DNA of 10,667 nt from an uncultured Propionibacteriaceae bacterium (GCA_936924635.1 CAKZHP010000092.1:1-10667); one strand, 5' to 3'. Positions 1-7,042 are shown, counted from the first letter of the stretch. The notes: generated by a model from the letters alone, not told the origin. Translations and numbers: made by a program.

Positions 1-367
1 CGGCGCGCTGGTCGGGGGCGTAGAACGTCTGCCCGCGGCGATGCGCCTCGGCGTCGACGGCGTCGCCCGGGGTGACCCAGGCGGCCACGTCGGCGATCGC
101 GTAGTGCACGGTGTAGCCGGAGCCGGACCGCTCGATGTGCAGCGCCTGGTCGAGGTCCATCGAACCGGGCGGGTCGATGGTGACCAGCTCGATGTCGGTG
201 CGGTCGAGCGCTGGCAGCGGCTTGGGGTCGGCCGCGCTGGCGTCAGCGGCGGCGAGCGCGTCGGCCGGGAAGGCCTCGGGGATCGCGAGCCTCTCGCAGA
301 GCCGGGCGAGGCCGGGGGCGATAGCGGCAGGTACGCCGACCTCGGCGACGATCTTGCGAGCGGGCAT
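1..367 (-). CDS. RNB-domain ribonuclease (RNase II/R family), N-terminal part, cut by window edge
   Basis: The first 122 codons are present; the rest lies beyond the left edge. The product would be a 3'-5' exoribonuclease acting on RNA in the cytoplasm. Residues 62-76 contain TIDPPGSMDLDQAL, the metal-binding signature of the RNB catalytic domain. D65, D71 and D73 match the RNase II acidic residues D201, D207 and D209, and the fourth acidic position is Gln (Q74). The following HYAIADVAAWVTPGD block (about 88-102) is also typical of RNB. Only about 50 residues precede the RNB domain, so the usual N-terminal cold-shock domains of RNase II/R seem to be missing. The ATG shares its A with the TGA stop of the zinc-ribbon gene (TGATG), and a GAGG lies 7 bases upstream inside that gene, so the two are translationally coupled. 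Family assignment is firm; exact subfamily and activity are not. Confidence 0.88.
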   Translation of the reverse strand, partial: MPARKIVAEVGVPAAIAPGLARLCERLAIPEAFPADALAAADASAADPKPLPALDRTDIELVTIDPPGSMDLDQALHIERSGSGYTVHYAIADVAAWVTPGDAVDAEAHRRGQTFYAPDQRA

Positions 368-1104
368 CAGGAGGCCTCGGTCCGCACGAGGATCCGGTCG
401 CACTCCTCGCAGCGCAGCACCTCGTCCTCGGGCGCGGCGACGTACCTCTCGTAGTCCGCCGACGTCGCCTCCAGCCCGCAGCCGGTGCAGCGGCGGCCCT
501 TGAGCTCGGCAGCTCCGGTGCCACCGGCACGCTCCCGGACCTTGTCGTACATCGCGACCAGCGGGGCCGGCAGGTCGGAGAGCACCTCCGCGCGCGCCTT
601 GCGCCGCTCGGCGACGTCGGCCTGCAGGCTCTTCACCGCCTCGTCGCGCTTGGCGAGGTAGCCCCGCATCTCGGTCTCCAGGTCGGTCTTCTGCGTCAGG
701 ATCGCGTCGCGCGCCGCCTCGGCGTCCTCACGGGCCTGCATCAGCTCCAGCTCCGTGTCCTCCAGCGTAGAGATCCGCACCTTGAGGTGCTCGGTCTCCT
801 CGACCATGCTGCGCAGCGTCTTCGGGTCGCTCACCGAGCCGTCGTCGATCAGCTTCTGGTTGCGGGTCAGCCGGGCGCGTACGGGCTCGAGGTCGGCCTC
901 CGCCCGCTCCTGCGCGGCGACCGCGTCGCTGAGCACCGTCTCAGCCGCCACCAGCTGCTGCCCCAGCCCCGACCGCTTCGTCTGCCGCTCGGCCAGCAGT
1001 GCGTGCTCGGGCAGCGTCTTCGCCCGGTGCTCCAGCTGGCTGATCGCGGTGTCGATGCGCTGGAGGTCGAGCAGCCTCCGCTGCGCGGTGGGGTCAGCCT
1101 TCAT
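367..1104 (-). CDS. Coiled-coil C4-type zinc-ribbon protein (DUF164-like)
   Basis: The product has 245 residues. From about residue 10 to 175 it is charged, Leu/Ala/Glu-rich and heptad-like, as expected for a long antiparallel coiled coil. The C-terminus carries a zinc ribbon with paired cysteines C206-TG-C209 and C232-EE-C235. This is the architecture of the bacterial CT398/DUF164 family, usually about 240 aa and often located beside Nif3-like and RNase H/phosphatase genes. The biochemical role is not settled; binding to nucleic acid or a protein complex is a general guess. A strong Shine-Dalgarno GAGGAGG (1109-1115, minus strand) lies four bases before the ATG. The stop overlaps the ATG of the RNB ribonuclease, so both are probably one transcript. 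The start is divergent from the foreign ATPase operon. Confidence 0.92.
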   Translation of the reverse strand: MKADPTAQRRLLDLQRIDTAISQLEHRAKTLPEHALLAERQTKRSGLGQQLVAAETVLSDAVAAQERAEADLEPVRARLTRNQKLIDDGSVSDPKTLRSMVEETEHLKVRISTLEDTELELMQAREDAEAARDAILTQKTDLETEMRGYLAKRDEAVKSLQADVAERRKARAEVLSDLPAPLVAMYDKVRERAGGTGAAELKGRRCTGCGLEATSADYERYVAAPEDEVLRCEECDRILVRTEAS

Positions 1105-1192
1105 GCGTCCTCCTCGGTCGTTGCGCCGACTCTATCGACCCTGACCCACCGATGCGATCCTTGAAGTACGCCCCCGCAGGTGAATCTCTGGC

Positions 1193-1198
1193 TATGCT
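1193..1198 (+). promoter_or_regulatory. Possible -10 element for the ATPase operon
   Basis: TATGCT resembles the actinobacterial -10 consensus TANNNT and lies about 95 bases before the ATPase ATG. No convincing -35 is seen at the usual spacing; a TTGAAG at 1161-1166 is too far away (26-base spacer). Placement is a guess based on one hexamer. Confidence 0.2.
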
Positions 1199-1218
1199 CG
1201 TCGCCACCACTCCCAAAA

Positions 1219-1233
1219 ATGCGCAAACCGCAT
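1219..1233. promoter_or_regulatory. Small inverted repeat in the ATPase operon leader
   Basis: ATGCG and CGCAT form perfect 5-bp arms around a 5-base CAAAC loop, in the untranslated region between the possible -10 and the ATPase Shine-Dalgarno. It could be an operator half-site pair or a weak RNA hairpin. Arms of this length also arise by chance, so function is speculative. Confidence 0.2.
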
Positions 1234-1293
1234 CCGACGACTAAAGCCCCAAGCGTCCACGGAGGCCATTCGCGTAAACGAAGGACGACAAAC

Positions 1294-3684
1294 ATGTCAA
1301 GTTTCAGTGTCGTATCGCTCGATGATGTTCGCACCGCCCTGACTCAGCTCCTTAATTCCGCCAGGGGGGACGGTCCGAAAATCGGGCTAAACTTGCTTCT
1401 CCAAGAGGTAGATCTTCTCCAAAAAGACAAGGATGGATCTCACGTTATCGACGACGGCCCCTGGTGGCTGACAAAAGTCTCTGCAACTGGCTTCCGGGGG
1501 ATCGGCGAACAACTAAGCATCGAGTTCCCTCCCACGCCCGGCGTGACGGTAATTCACGGTCCCAACGGATCGGGAAAAAGCAGCATCGCCGACGCGCTAG
1601 ATGTTGCCCTGCACCGAGACGCGGCTGGCACCGCAGGCCGCCCTCAAGGCACCCATTCAAACCAGCCGCTCTGGGCACCGATCCTGCGCTCGAGGCACTC
1701 GGTCGAAACGACAATTGATGTCGAACTCCGCAATGATCAGGCCTCAGCCCTTCACCTCTCCGTTTCGCTTGACGAGAATGGCATAGTCACTAGATCGGAA
1801 GCAACCTTCGCGAAAGCGAGCTGCCCCAAAGCGCACATTGATCTGGGGGACTCGTGGAACACGGCAGTCAGGGCCTTTCGGCCCGTGTACACCTACGGGG
1901 CGTGGGCTGACAAATTGGTAACGGCGAGGGACCTCAATCAGTACGTATTCGACATGCTTGCAATCGGAAGATCGATGGTCGTCCTGCGCGATTCGATAAA
2001 ATCGCGTGCGGAGGGAGCGTCAGATGCCCGTAAGCGTCTTCAAGCAGCGTGGCAAACAGCCTCACGCGCCTGTGAGGAAATCGATGTCAGATACAGCATT
2101 GAAAAATCCCCTCTGCCGCCGCTTGACTTGGCGACTGATATTGATTCTTGGACCGCCTCCGCCAACTTGGGAAACTCGTCCGAAGTCTCTGGAGACAGCC
2201 CTCTAGAGAAGGATCTGTGGGAGCAGTTGCACCGAGCCAGCTCATCGTTCCAGTCACATCACGGAGCCGTTCAACGCGCTACACTCCCCCCAAGCGTCTA
2301 TGCAGCACTGACCGGTCTTCAAGGTTGCACCCAGGAAATTGACCCATCCACTTGCCCTGTCTGCGAGACACAGAATGTTCCGTGGGCTGAGAGGCTAGAC
2401 TCTCGTCTGGCTAGCGCAAAAGAGGCCGGAGAGGTTTTCGACACGTTCCGCAAACACGCAACACATCTCATTGAAACCGCATCGAAACTCGAAGTCTTTG
2501 CCGGTGTCAAATCCTTCCCAATCCTCGCCCAAGCCGCGGACGCGACCGCTGCGACGCGGGAGAGTCTTCAAGCCAACGGGGCGGCCCACCCTCAAAGTCT
2601 GTCGGCTTTGCGTGAGTTGACGGTCCTACTCGATGACGAGAGTTTCACGGCTGAGCTCAGCACAGCTATTCAGACCGCATCGCACGAGGCGCAATGGCGC
2701 GCTGCACGTCGCACGGCCACACTACCGTTCGTGAATTCCTTCAACGAGAATGTCGAATTGGCCCGCTCAGTGGAATCGTGGGAACAGGCGAAACGCCAAT
2801 TGGACAAGGCGGAAGAATTACTCCGCGAGCGTCGCGCAGGAGAACTTTCCGAGGAGACCAGCCGCGCGGCAGCCGAACTACTTTCGGATGTCGGGGTTGT
2901 TGACACCAGTTTCCAGTTGACGAAGCTGAGTGCGACCATGCAACTGCGCGACGAACGGGGCGAACTGCTCGAACTAGGCCGACTCAGCGCTGGCCAACGG
3001 AATGCTGTGATTCTTGCCCCCGCAGTTCACGCGGTGAAGCCAGGGCCGTTCCGCTTTTTTGTTCTCGATGATCCCGTTCACGCCCTAGATGAAATCCGAA
3101 TAGACAAGATCGCCCGTTTGTTGCGGGGCATTTCTACCAGTCATCGGGTGATCGTCCTGACTCACGACGAGCGATTAAAGGAGCACCTCACAGCTGGCGC
3201 AGAATCTGCTGAGGTGATAGGCATCTCCCGAGATCACGGCACCGGCGCCGTGGAGATGCAGATCGACGGGCCCATCTGGCGGACCTTGGTTCTTGATGCC
3301 AAGGCAATTCTCACCGACCTAGCGAAGAGCGATCCGCTAAGACTTGGCGTCACCCCTACGGTCCGCACGTTGTGTCGGCAGGCAGTCGATAACGCGGTTC
3401 GACACTTGGTGCTTCGCGAGGCCGTGACGAATGGCATTGGTTCGCAAGAGTGGCTAGACCATTTAGATAATGACAGCGACGCCTGGACCACGAAGCAGCG
3501 CATAGAGAAGGCGCTTGCCTTACCCCTCTCCGAGACCGGAATCAAAGATCTGACCGGTTTACGCGATGATGTGGATCCTTTCCTTGCCGACTGGAACTCT
3601 GCGAGCCATGGGAACAGACCGACGAGTCCCGTTACGATGTCAGAAGTTGATGCCGCCGCGCGAGCCTGCGAGCGTGCGCTGTGA
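1294..3684 (+). CDS. Rad50/RecF-like ABC ATPase with zinc-hook-like CPVC and helical C-terminal domain
   Basis: The product has 796 residues. Motifs appear in order: Walker A GPNGSGKSS (89-97); a CPVC zinc-hook-like motif (C354, C357) within a helical, charged middle region; ABC signature LSAGQR (564-569); Walker B FFVLDDP (588-594) with D-loop ALDE (597-600); and the H-loop T623-H624. This order is that of Rad50/SMC/RecF-type ATPases, which couple ATP binding to sensing or clamping of DNA ends. The coiled-coil arms are far shorter than in Rad50. After the ATPase head, residues 660-796 form a helical domain ending in WNSASHGN (767-774). I chose the ATG at 1294 because AAGGA at 1281-1285 lies 8 bases upstream; an in-frame ATG at 1180 would add 38 unconserved-looking residues. 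The gene is AT-rich with at least five TTA codons, which suggests transfer. Relatives with this layout include RloC/PrrC-type and other anti-phage ATPases, but no specific family can be assigned by eye. Confidence 0.9.
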   Translation: MSSFSVVSLDDVRTALTQLLNSARGDGPKIGLNLLLQEVDLLQKDKDGSHVIDDGPWWLTKVSATGFRGIGEQLSIEFPPTPGVTVIHGPNGSGKSSIADALDVALHRDAAGTAGRPQGTHSNQPLWAPILRSRHSVETTIDVELRNDQASALHLSVSLDENGIVTRSEATFAKASCPKAHIDLGDSWNTAVRAFRPVYTYGAWADKLVTARDLNQYVFDMLAIGRSMVVLRDSIKSRAEGASDARKRLQAAWQTASRACEEIDVRYSIEKSPLPPLDLATDIDSWTASANLGNSSEVSGDSPLEKDLWEQLHRASSSFQSHHGAVQRATLPPSVYAALTGLQGCTQEIDPSTCPVCETQNVPWAERLDSRLASAKEAGEVFDTFRKHATHLIETASKLEVFAGVKSFPILAQAADATAATRESLQANGAAHPQSLSALRELTVLLDDESFTAELSTAIQTASHEAQWRAARRTATLPFVNSFNENVELARSVESWEQAKRQLDKAEELLRERRAGELSEETSRAAAELLSDVGVVDTSFQLTKLSATMQLRDERGELLELGRLSAGQRNAVILAPAVHAVKPGPFRFFVLDDPVHALDEIRIDKIARLLRGISTSHRVIVLTHDERLKEHLTAGAESAEVIGISRDHGTGAVEMQIDGPIWRTLVLDAKAILTDLAKSDPLRLGVTPTVRTLCRQAVDNAVRHLVLREAVTNGIGSQEWLDHLDNDSDAWTTKQRIEKALALPLSETGIKDLTGLRDDVDPFLADWNSASHGNRPTSPVTMSEVDAAARACERAL

Positions 3685-4037
3685 ACGAAGTCCCCGAGAC
3701 GACGTTCCTTCGGATCCGCGTTCACGCCTTGCGGGTGCAACTCGAGATCATGGCGGCCGAAGCCTTTTCCGACGCTTGCGGGGGGGACCCTAGACAATCC
3801 AAGATTGAACTCAAACTCTTGTTTCTTGTAACAGGAGACAGTCAGACGACCGCTAGAGACAAAATGCGCGCCATAAGACTGGCTCAGCACGTCTACAGGA
3901 AATCGTCTGATGTCATGCACGGAAGGCGCTCTATGCTCTCCGTAAATTCCACGATCGTCGATGAGTGGGAAAAAGTAGTAGATGATCTAGCAGAACTGCG
4001 GCAGACTTACTCGTCTCCGACCGATGCCGCGGGCTAG
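3681..4037 (+). CDS. Small unknown protein coupled to the ATPase; possible HEPN-like
   Basis: The product has 118 residues and I do not recognise it. It starts at GTG 3681, overlapping the ATPase stop in a GTGA, so translation is almost certainly coupled and the two products are probably needed together. It looks all-helical, with no signal peptide or membrane segment. Residues 73-81, RKSSDVMHG, fit the HEPN RNase pattern R-x4-6-H (here x6, R73 and H80) followed by Gly, as is common in HEPN proteins. The helix after it (about 92-110) is acidic. Composition is lower in G+C than the flanking genes, like the ATPase. Alternatives are a structural or regulatory subunit, or an antitoxin-like partner. 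Being a real gene is well supported by the overlap and composition; the HEPN idea is weak. Confidence 0.82.
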   Translation: MNEVPETTFLRIRVHALRVQLEIMAAEAFSDACGGDPRQSKIELKLLFLVTGDSQTTARDKMRAIRLAQHVYRKSSDVMHGRRSMLSVNSTIVDEWEKVVDDLAELRQTYSSPTDAAG

Positions 4038-4065
4038 CTCACCAAGTTCTGCATATTGCATAGGT

Positions 4066-4095
4066 TTGGACGCCCCGGCCAGGGACTGTCAAGAT
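4066..4095 (+). promoter_or_regulatory. Candidate promoter, leaderless start of the histidine phosphatase
   Basis: TTGGAC (4066-4071) and CAAGAT (4090-4095) are separated by 18 bases. The -10-like hexamer lies exactly six bases before the ATG, which would put transcription start at the A of ATG. No Shine-Dalgarno is present. The hexamers are only partial matches to consensus; the spacing shared with three other genes in this window is the main support. Confidence 0.42.
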
Positions 4096-4101
4096 GGCCC
4101 C

Positions 4102-4662
4102 ATGACGATCTTGTACCTCGTGCGGCACGGCCAGACGGAGTGGTCCAAGTCGGGTCAGCACACCTCGCGTACGAACCTGGACCTCACTGACGAGGGCGTG
4201 CAGCAGGCGCACCTCCTGCGGGAGAAGCTCAACCCCGCCGACTTCGACCTGGTGCTCTCCAGCCCCCGGCTCCGCGCCACCCGCACCGCCGAGCTGGCCG
4301 GCTTCACGAACGTGGAGACGACCGAGGACCTGGCCGAGTGGCACTACGGCGAGTACGAGGGGATGACCTCGGCGCAGATCCGGGAGAAGTCCCCGGGCTG
4401 GCGGATCTGGTTCCAGGGCTGCCCGGGCGGCGAGTCGGCCGAGCAGGTCCGTGAGCGCCTCACCCGCGTGGTGAAGCGCGTGCGCGACTCGGGCGTGGAG
4501 AAGGCGATCTGCTTCGGCCACGGCCACGCCTCCCGCGTGCTCGCGCTGGCCTGGCTCGACTTCCCCATCATCTTCGGCCAGAGCTTCCCCATGGAGGTCG
4601 CCAGCGTCTCGATCCTGGGCCGTGAGAAGGAGTCCCCCGCGGTCCTGCGCTGGAACAGCTGA
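4102..4662 (+). CDS. Histidine phosphatase family protein (phosphoglycerate mutase-like)
   Basis: The product has 186 residues. It carries the RHG motif LVRHGQT, with R8 and the phospho-accepting H9; SSPRLRATRTAE with R56; the acidic region YGEYEG (about 82-87); and a second catalytic histidine in FGHGH (H140). Together these make the complete active site of histidine phosphatases, cytoplasmic enzymes that remove phosphate from small metabolites or proteins. The substrate cannot be predicted. An upstream in-frame ATG at 4024 would add 26 residues that reach into the preceding gene and look non-coding; I prefer 4102, where the conserved MTILYLVRHG begins behind a -10-like hexamer. The gene is followed after 20 bases by aminopeptidase P, so the two probably share a transcript. 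Composition is normal for the host, marking the end of the foreign insert. Confidence 0.93.
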   Translation: MTILYLVRHGQTEWSKSGQHTSRTNLDLTDEGVQQAHLLREKLNPADFDLVLSSPRLRATRTAELAGFTNVETTEDLAEWHYGEYEGMTSAQIREKSPGWRIWFQGCPGGESAEQVRERLTRVVKRVRDSGVEKAICFGHGHASRVLALAWLDFPIIFGQSFPMEVASVSILGREKESPAVLRWNS

Positions 4663-4682
4663 GCTCTCGTCCCAGGAGGACC

Positions 4683-6146
4683 ATGACCGAGCAACCGAAG
4701 CTCCCCAACCGACAGATCCCGTTCAGCGAGGCGTTCAAGGCATTCATCTGCGAGCAGTGGGCGCCGTACGACGAGGCGCTGCCCGAGGCGCTGCTTGCGA
4801 CCGCGTACACGGCGGAACGCCGCCGTCGGCTGTCAGAGCTGTTCCCCGGCGAGCGGCTGGTGATCCCGGCCGGGGGGCTCCTGGTGCGCTCGAACGACAC
4901 CGACTTCCGCTACCGGCCGCACACCGCGTTCGCGTACCTCACCGGGCTCGGCACCGACCGAGAACCCGACGCGGTGCTGGTGATGGAGCCCACCGCCGAC
5001 GGCCACGACGCCACGCTCTGGTTCAGCCCGCGCGCGCCGCGCACGGACGAGGAGTTCTACGCCAGCGCCCGGTACGGCGAGATGTGGGTGGGTCAGCGGG
5101 AGTCGCTGGAGGAGATGGCCGCGTACGCCGCTCTGCCGACGGCGCACATCCGTGACCTGGGCTCGGCCCTGACCGGCGACGTGCCCACCCGGGTGCTCCG
5201 CGCGGGGGCTGAGGACGTGGTCGCCCAGGTCGACGCGGTACGGGCCGGGCGCGACGCCGCCGGCGGGTCACTAGAGAAGGACGACGAGCTGGGCGTCGCG
5301 CTCAGCGAGCTGCGCCTGTGCAAGGACGAGTTCGAGGTCGAGCAGATGCGACAGGCGTGCGCGGCGACCGCCGTCGGCTTCGAGGCGGTGGTACGCGCCC
5401 TGCCGGAGGCCGTACGACAGGGGCGCGGCGAGCGCTGGGTGGAAGGCGTGTTCGGCCTGCACGCACGGCACGCGGGCAACGCCGTTGGCTACGACACCAT
5501 CGCCGCGTCGGGCGACAACGCGAACACGCTGCACTGGATCCGCAACGACGGTGACCTGCGCGAGGGCGACCTGCTGCTGCTCGACGCCGGGGTGGAGCTC
5601 GACTCCCTGTACACCGCCGACATCACCCGTACGCTGCCGGTCACCGGCCGGTTCACGCCTCAGCAGCGGCAGGTGTACGAGGCCGTGCTGGAGGCCCAGC
5701 AGGCCGGGATCGACGCCGCCCGACCGGGTGCGAAGTTCTCCGACGTGCACGACGCGGCCATCGCCGTGGTGGCGAAGCACCTGGCCGCGTGGGGCATCCT
5801 CCCCGTCTCGCCCGAGGAGTCCCTGTCGGCCGAGGGCGGTCAGCACCGGCGCTGGATGGTGCACGGCACCTCCCACCACCTGGGTCTCGACGTGCACGAC
5901 TGCGCGCAGGCGAGGCGGGAGGTGTACCGCGAGGGCGAGCTGCGCGAGGGCATGGTGATCACCGTGGAGCCCGGCATCTACCTCAAGTCGACCGACCTGC
6001 TGGTGCCTGAGGAGCTGCGCGGCATCGGCGTCCGGATCGAGGACGACATCCTCATCACCGCCGACGGCTGCGAGGTGCTGTCGAGCCAGCTGCCTCGCGC
6101 CGCCGACGAGGTCGAGGCCTGGATGGCGACGCTGCTGGGGGCCTGA
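4683..6146 (+). CDS. pepP: Aminopeptidase P family metallopeptidase (Xaa-Pro aminopeptidase)
   Basis: The product has 487 residues, a typical length for bacterial aminopeptidase P with its N-terminal creatinase-like domain. It releases the N-terminal residue from peptides with proline in second position, in the cytoplasm, as part of peptide turnover. Residues 1-200 match the AMP_N region (FRYRPHTAFAYLTG at about 75-88). The C-terminal pita-bread fold has all five dinuclear-metal ligands: D301 (LLLDAGVE), D313 (TADITRT), H398 (HGTSHHLGLDVHD), E429 (TVEPGIY) and E453 (VRIEDD). Substrate-site histidines H284, H394 and H405 are also present. AGGAGG at 4674-4679 lies just before the ATG. It follows the phosphatase closely and is followed after 8 bases by a PaaX-like regulator. 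Assignment to PepP rather than another M24B peptidase is likely but not certain. Confidence 0.95.
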   Translation: MTEQPKLPNRQIPFSEAFKAFICEQWAPYDEALPEALLATAYTAERRRRLSELFPGERLVIPAGGLLVRSNDTDFRYRPHTAFAYLTGLGTDREPDAVLVMEPTADGHDATLWFSPRAPRTDEEFYASARYGEMWVGQRESLEEMAAYAALPTAHIRDLGSALTGDVPTRVLRAGAEDVVAQVDAVRAGRDAAGGSLEKDDELGVALSELRLCKDEFEVEQMRQACAATAVGFEAVVRALPEAVRQGRGERWVEGVFGLHARHAGNAVGYDTIAASGDNANTLHWIRNDGDLREGDLLLLDAGVELDSLYTADITRTLPVTGRFTPQQRQVYEAVLEAQQAGIDAARPGAKFSDVHDAAIAVVAKHLAAWGILPVSPEESLSAEGGQHRRWMVHGTSHHLGLDVHDCAQARREVYREGELREGMVITVEPGIYLKSTDLLVPEELRGIGVRIEDDILITADGCEVLSSQLPRAADEVEAWMATLLGA

Positions 6147-6154
6147 GGCGCCCG

Positions 6155-7042
6155 ATGACGACCACCATCGCAAGGGTGCCGTTCCTCTTCGGCGCCTGCC
6201 ACGCCAGCGAGCTCCCCGGCCCTGTGCTGGTGACCCTGCTGGGTGAGCTGGGCATGAGCAGCGCCGCCGCGAAGGCGCTGCTGCACCGCATGGTGACGTA
6301 CGGGCTCTTGAGCCTGACCAGGCACGGGCGCGTCGGCACGTACGCGCTCGCGGGTCACCTGCTCGCTGGCTTCTTGGCCATCCGTGACGAGTCCGGGCCC
6401 CAGCCGTGGGCGGGCCGGTTCCACGTCGTGGTGCACGACCTCCCCCAGAACCGGCGGGCGCTGCGGGAGGGTCTGGTCGCGGCCGCCGTACGGCACGGCT
6501 ACCGGCAGCTGCGGCCGGGTGTGCTGCTGGGGCTGCACGACACCTCCACCGGTTTCGTGACGCTGCTCAGCGAGGCGGAGGCGACGACCGGCTGGCTCGA
6601 CGTCGAGCCGGACGAGGCAGCCGAGCTGGTGCATCGATGCTGGCAGCTGGAGGAGCTCGCCGCGCACTACCGCTCTGAGGCCGCCCGCCTGCACGCGGCG
6701 GCCGCCGCCGCTCCGGGGGCGCACGGCGCCGATGCGCTGCGCACCCTGGCCGAGGTGAGCCTGGAGTGCTTTCCCCTGCTGGCCGACGACGCCCGCCTCC
6801 CGCGCCAGGTCCTGCCGCCCGACTGGCCGGTGGGCGAGCTGCACGCGGGTCTGACAGCGGTGTCGACGGCGTACGCCGACGCCGTCGACGCGCACTGCCG
6901 CAGCGTCGTCGCCGCGAGCCCGTACGCGCACCTCGTGGTGGCCGACCCGGGCTGGTCAGCCGAGCGGCAGCCCGCGGGTGAGCGCGAGGTTGAGGCCGAC
7001 CATGACCGCGATGCCGACGAGGCCGGCCACCGGGGTCGCTGA
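6155..7042 (+). CDS. PaaX-like transcriptional regulator
   Basis: The product has 295 residues, similar to PaaX (about 300). Residues 20-70 form a winged helix-turn-helix (SSAAAKALLHRMVTYGLL, then RHGRVGTYALA as the wing). A central ferredoxin-like segment, W85 to about 127, contains WAGRFHVVVHDLPQNRRALR, and the C-terminal PaaX_C region includes CWQLEELAAHY and LPPDWPVGEL (219-229). PaaX proteins repress phenylacetate catabolism and respond to its CoA ester, but no paa genes are visible, so the target here is unknown. The gene starts 8 bases after pepP with no good Shine-Dalgarno, so it probably depends on read-through and translational coupling. The last 30 residues are hydrophilic and lie opposite the last membrane helix of the convergent gene, suggesting a run-on tail or a late frameshift. 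Confidence 0.85.
   Translation: MTTTIARVPFLFGACHASELPGPVLVTLLGELGMSSAAAKALLHRMVTYGLLSLTRHGRVGTYALAGHLLAGFLAIRDESGPQPWAGRFHVVVHDLPQNRRALREGLVAAAVRHGYRQLRPGVLLGLHDTSTGFVTLLSEAEATTGWLDVEPDEAAELVHRCWQLEELAAHYRSEAARLHAAAAAAPGAHGADALRTLAEVSLECFPLLADDARLPRQVLPPDWPVGELHAGLTAVSTAYADAVDAHCRSVVAASPYAHLVVADPGWSAERQPAGEREVEADHDRDADEAGHRGR

Larger units (their letters stand above)
1170..4060. other. Compositionally foreign insert (candidate defence island)
   Basis: Base composition drops sharply between the zinc-ribbon gene and the histidine phosphatase. Hand counts of single 60-base lines give 26/60 G+C at 1381-1440, 28/60 at 2461-2520 and 33/60 at 3841-3900, against 45/60 at 5401-5460. The ATPase gene uses TTA leucine codons at 2818, 3175, 3463, 3520 and 3559; I saw none in frame in the flanking genes. 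No integrase, transposase, tRNA or clear target-site duplication is visible, so the mode of entry is unknown. The boundaries are approximate and set by composition only. Confidence 0.7.

Noticed and set aside
3234..3920. A 228-codon minus-strand open frame opposite the ATPase C-terminus and the small gene.
   Set aside because: The plus-strand genes have motifs and a coupled overlap; the antisense product shows no domain or ribosome binding site.
1148..4027. ACCGATGC occurs at 1148-1155 and again at 4020-4027, as if flanking the foreign insert.
   Set aside because: Eight bases is short for a G+C-rich sequence, and the right copy lies inside the coding end of the small protein, so it is not a convincing target-site duplication.
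4050..4060. TGCATATTGCA after the small gene as a terminator hairpin.
   Set aside because: It has only 4-bp arms with a 3-base loop and no tail, and it lies just before the phosphatase promoter; too weak to call.
4024..4101. Upstream in-frame start for the histidine phosphatase.
   Set aside because: It would overlap the preceding gene and adds 26 residues without family resemblance; the ATG at 4102 begins the conserved domain and has a -10-like hexamer at leaderless spacing.
5271..6173. A 300-codon open frame on the minus strand opposite pepP.
   Set aside because: It is an antisense shadow of a well-supported peptidase gene in G+C-rich DNA, with no recognisable domain.
5978..6931. A 317-codon minus-strand open frame opposite the end of pepP and the PaaX-like gene.
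   Set aside because: It has low-complexity Arg/Gly/Gln-rich composition typical of a G+C-rich shadow, and both sense genes carry family motifs.
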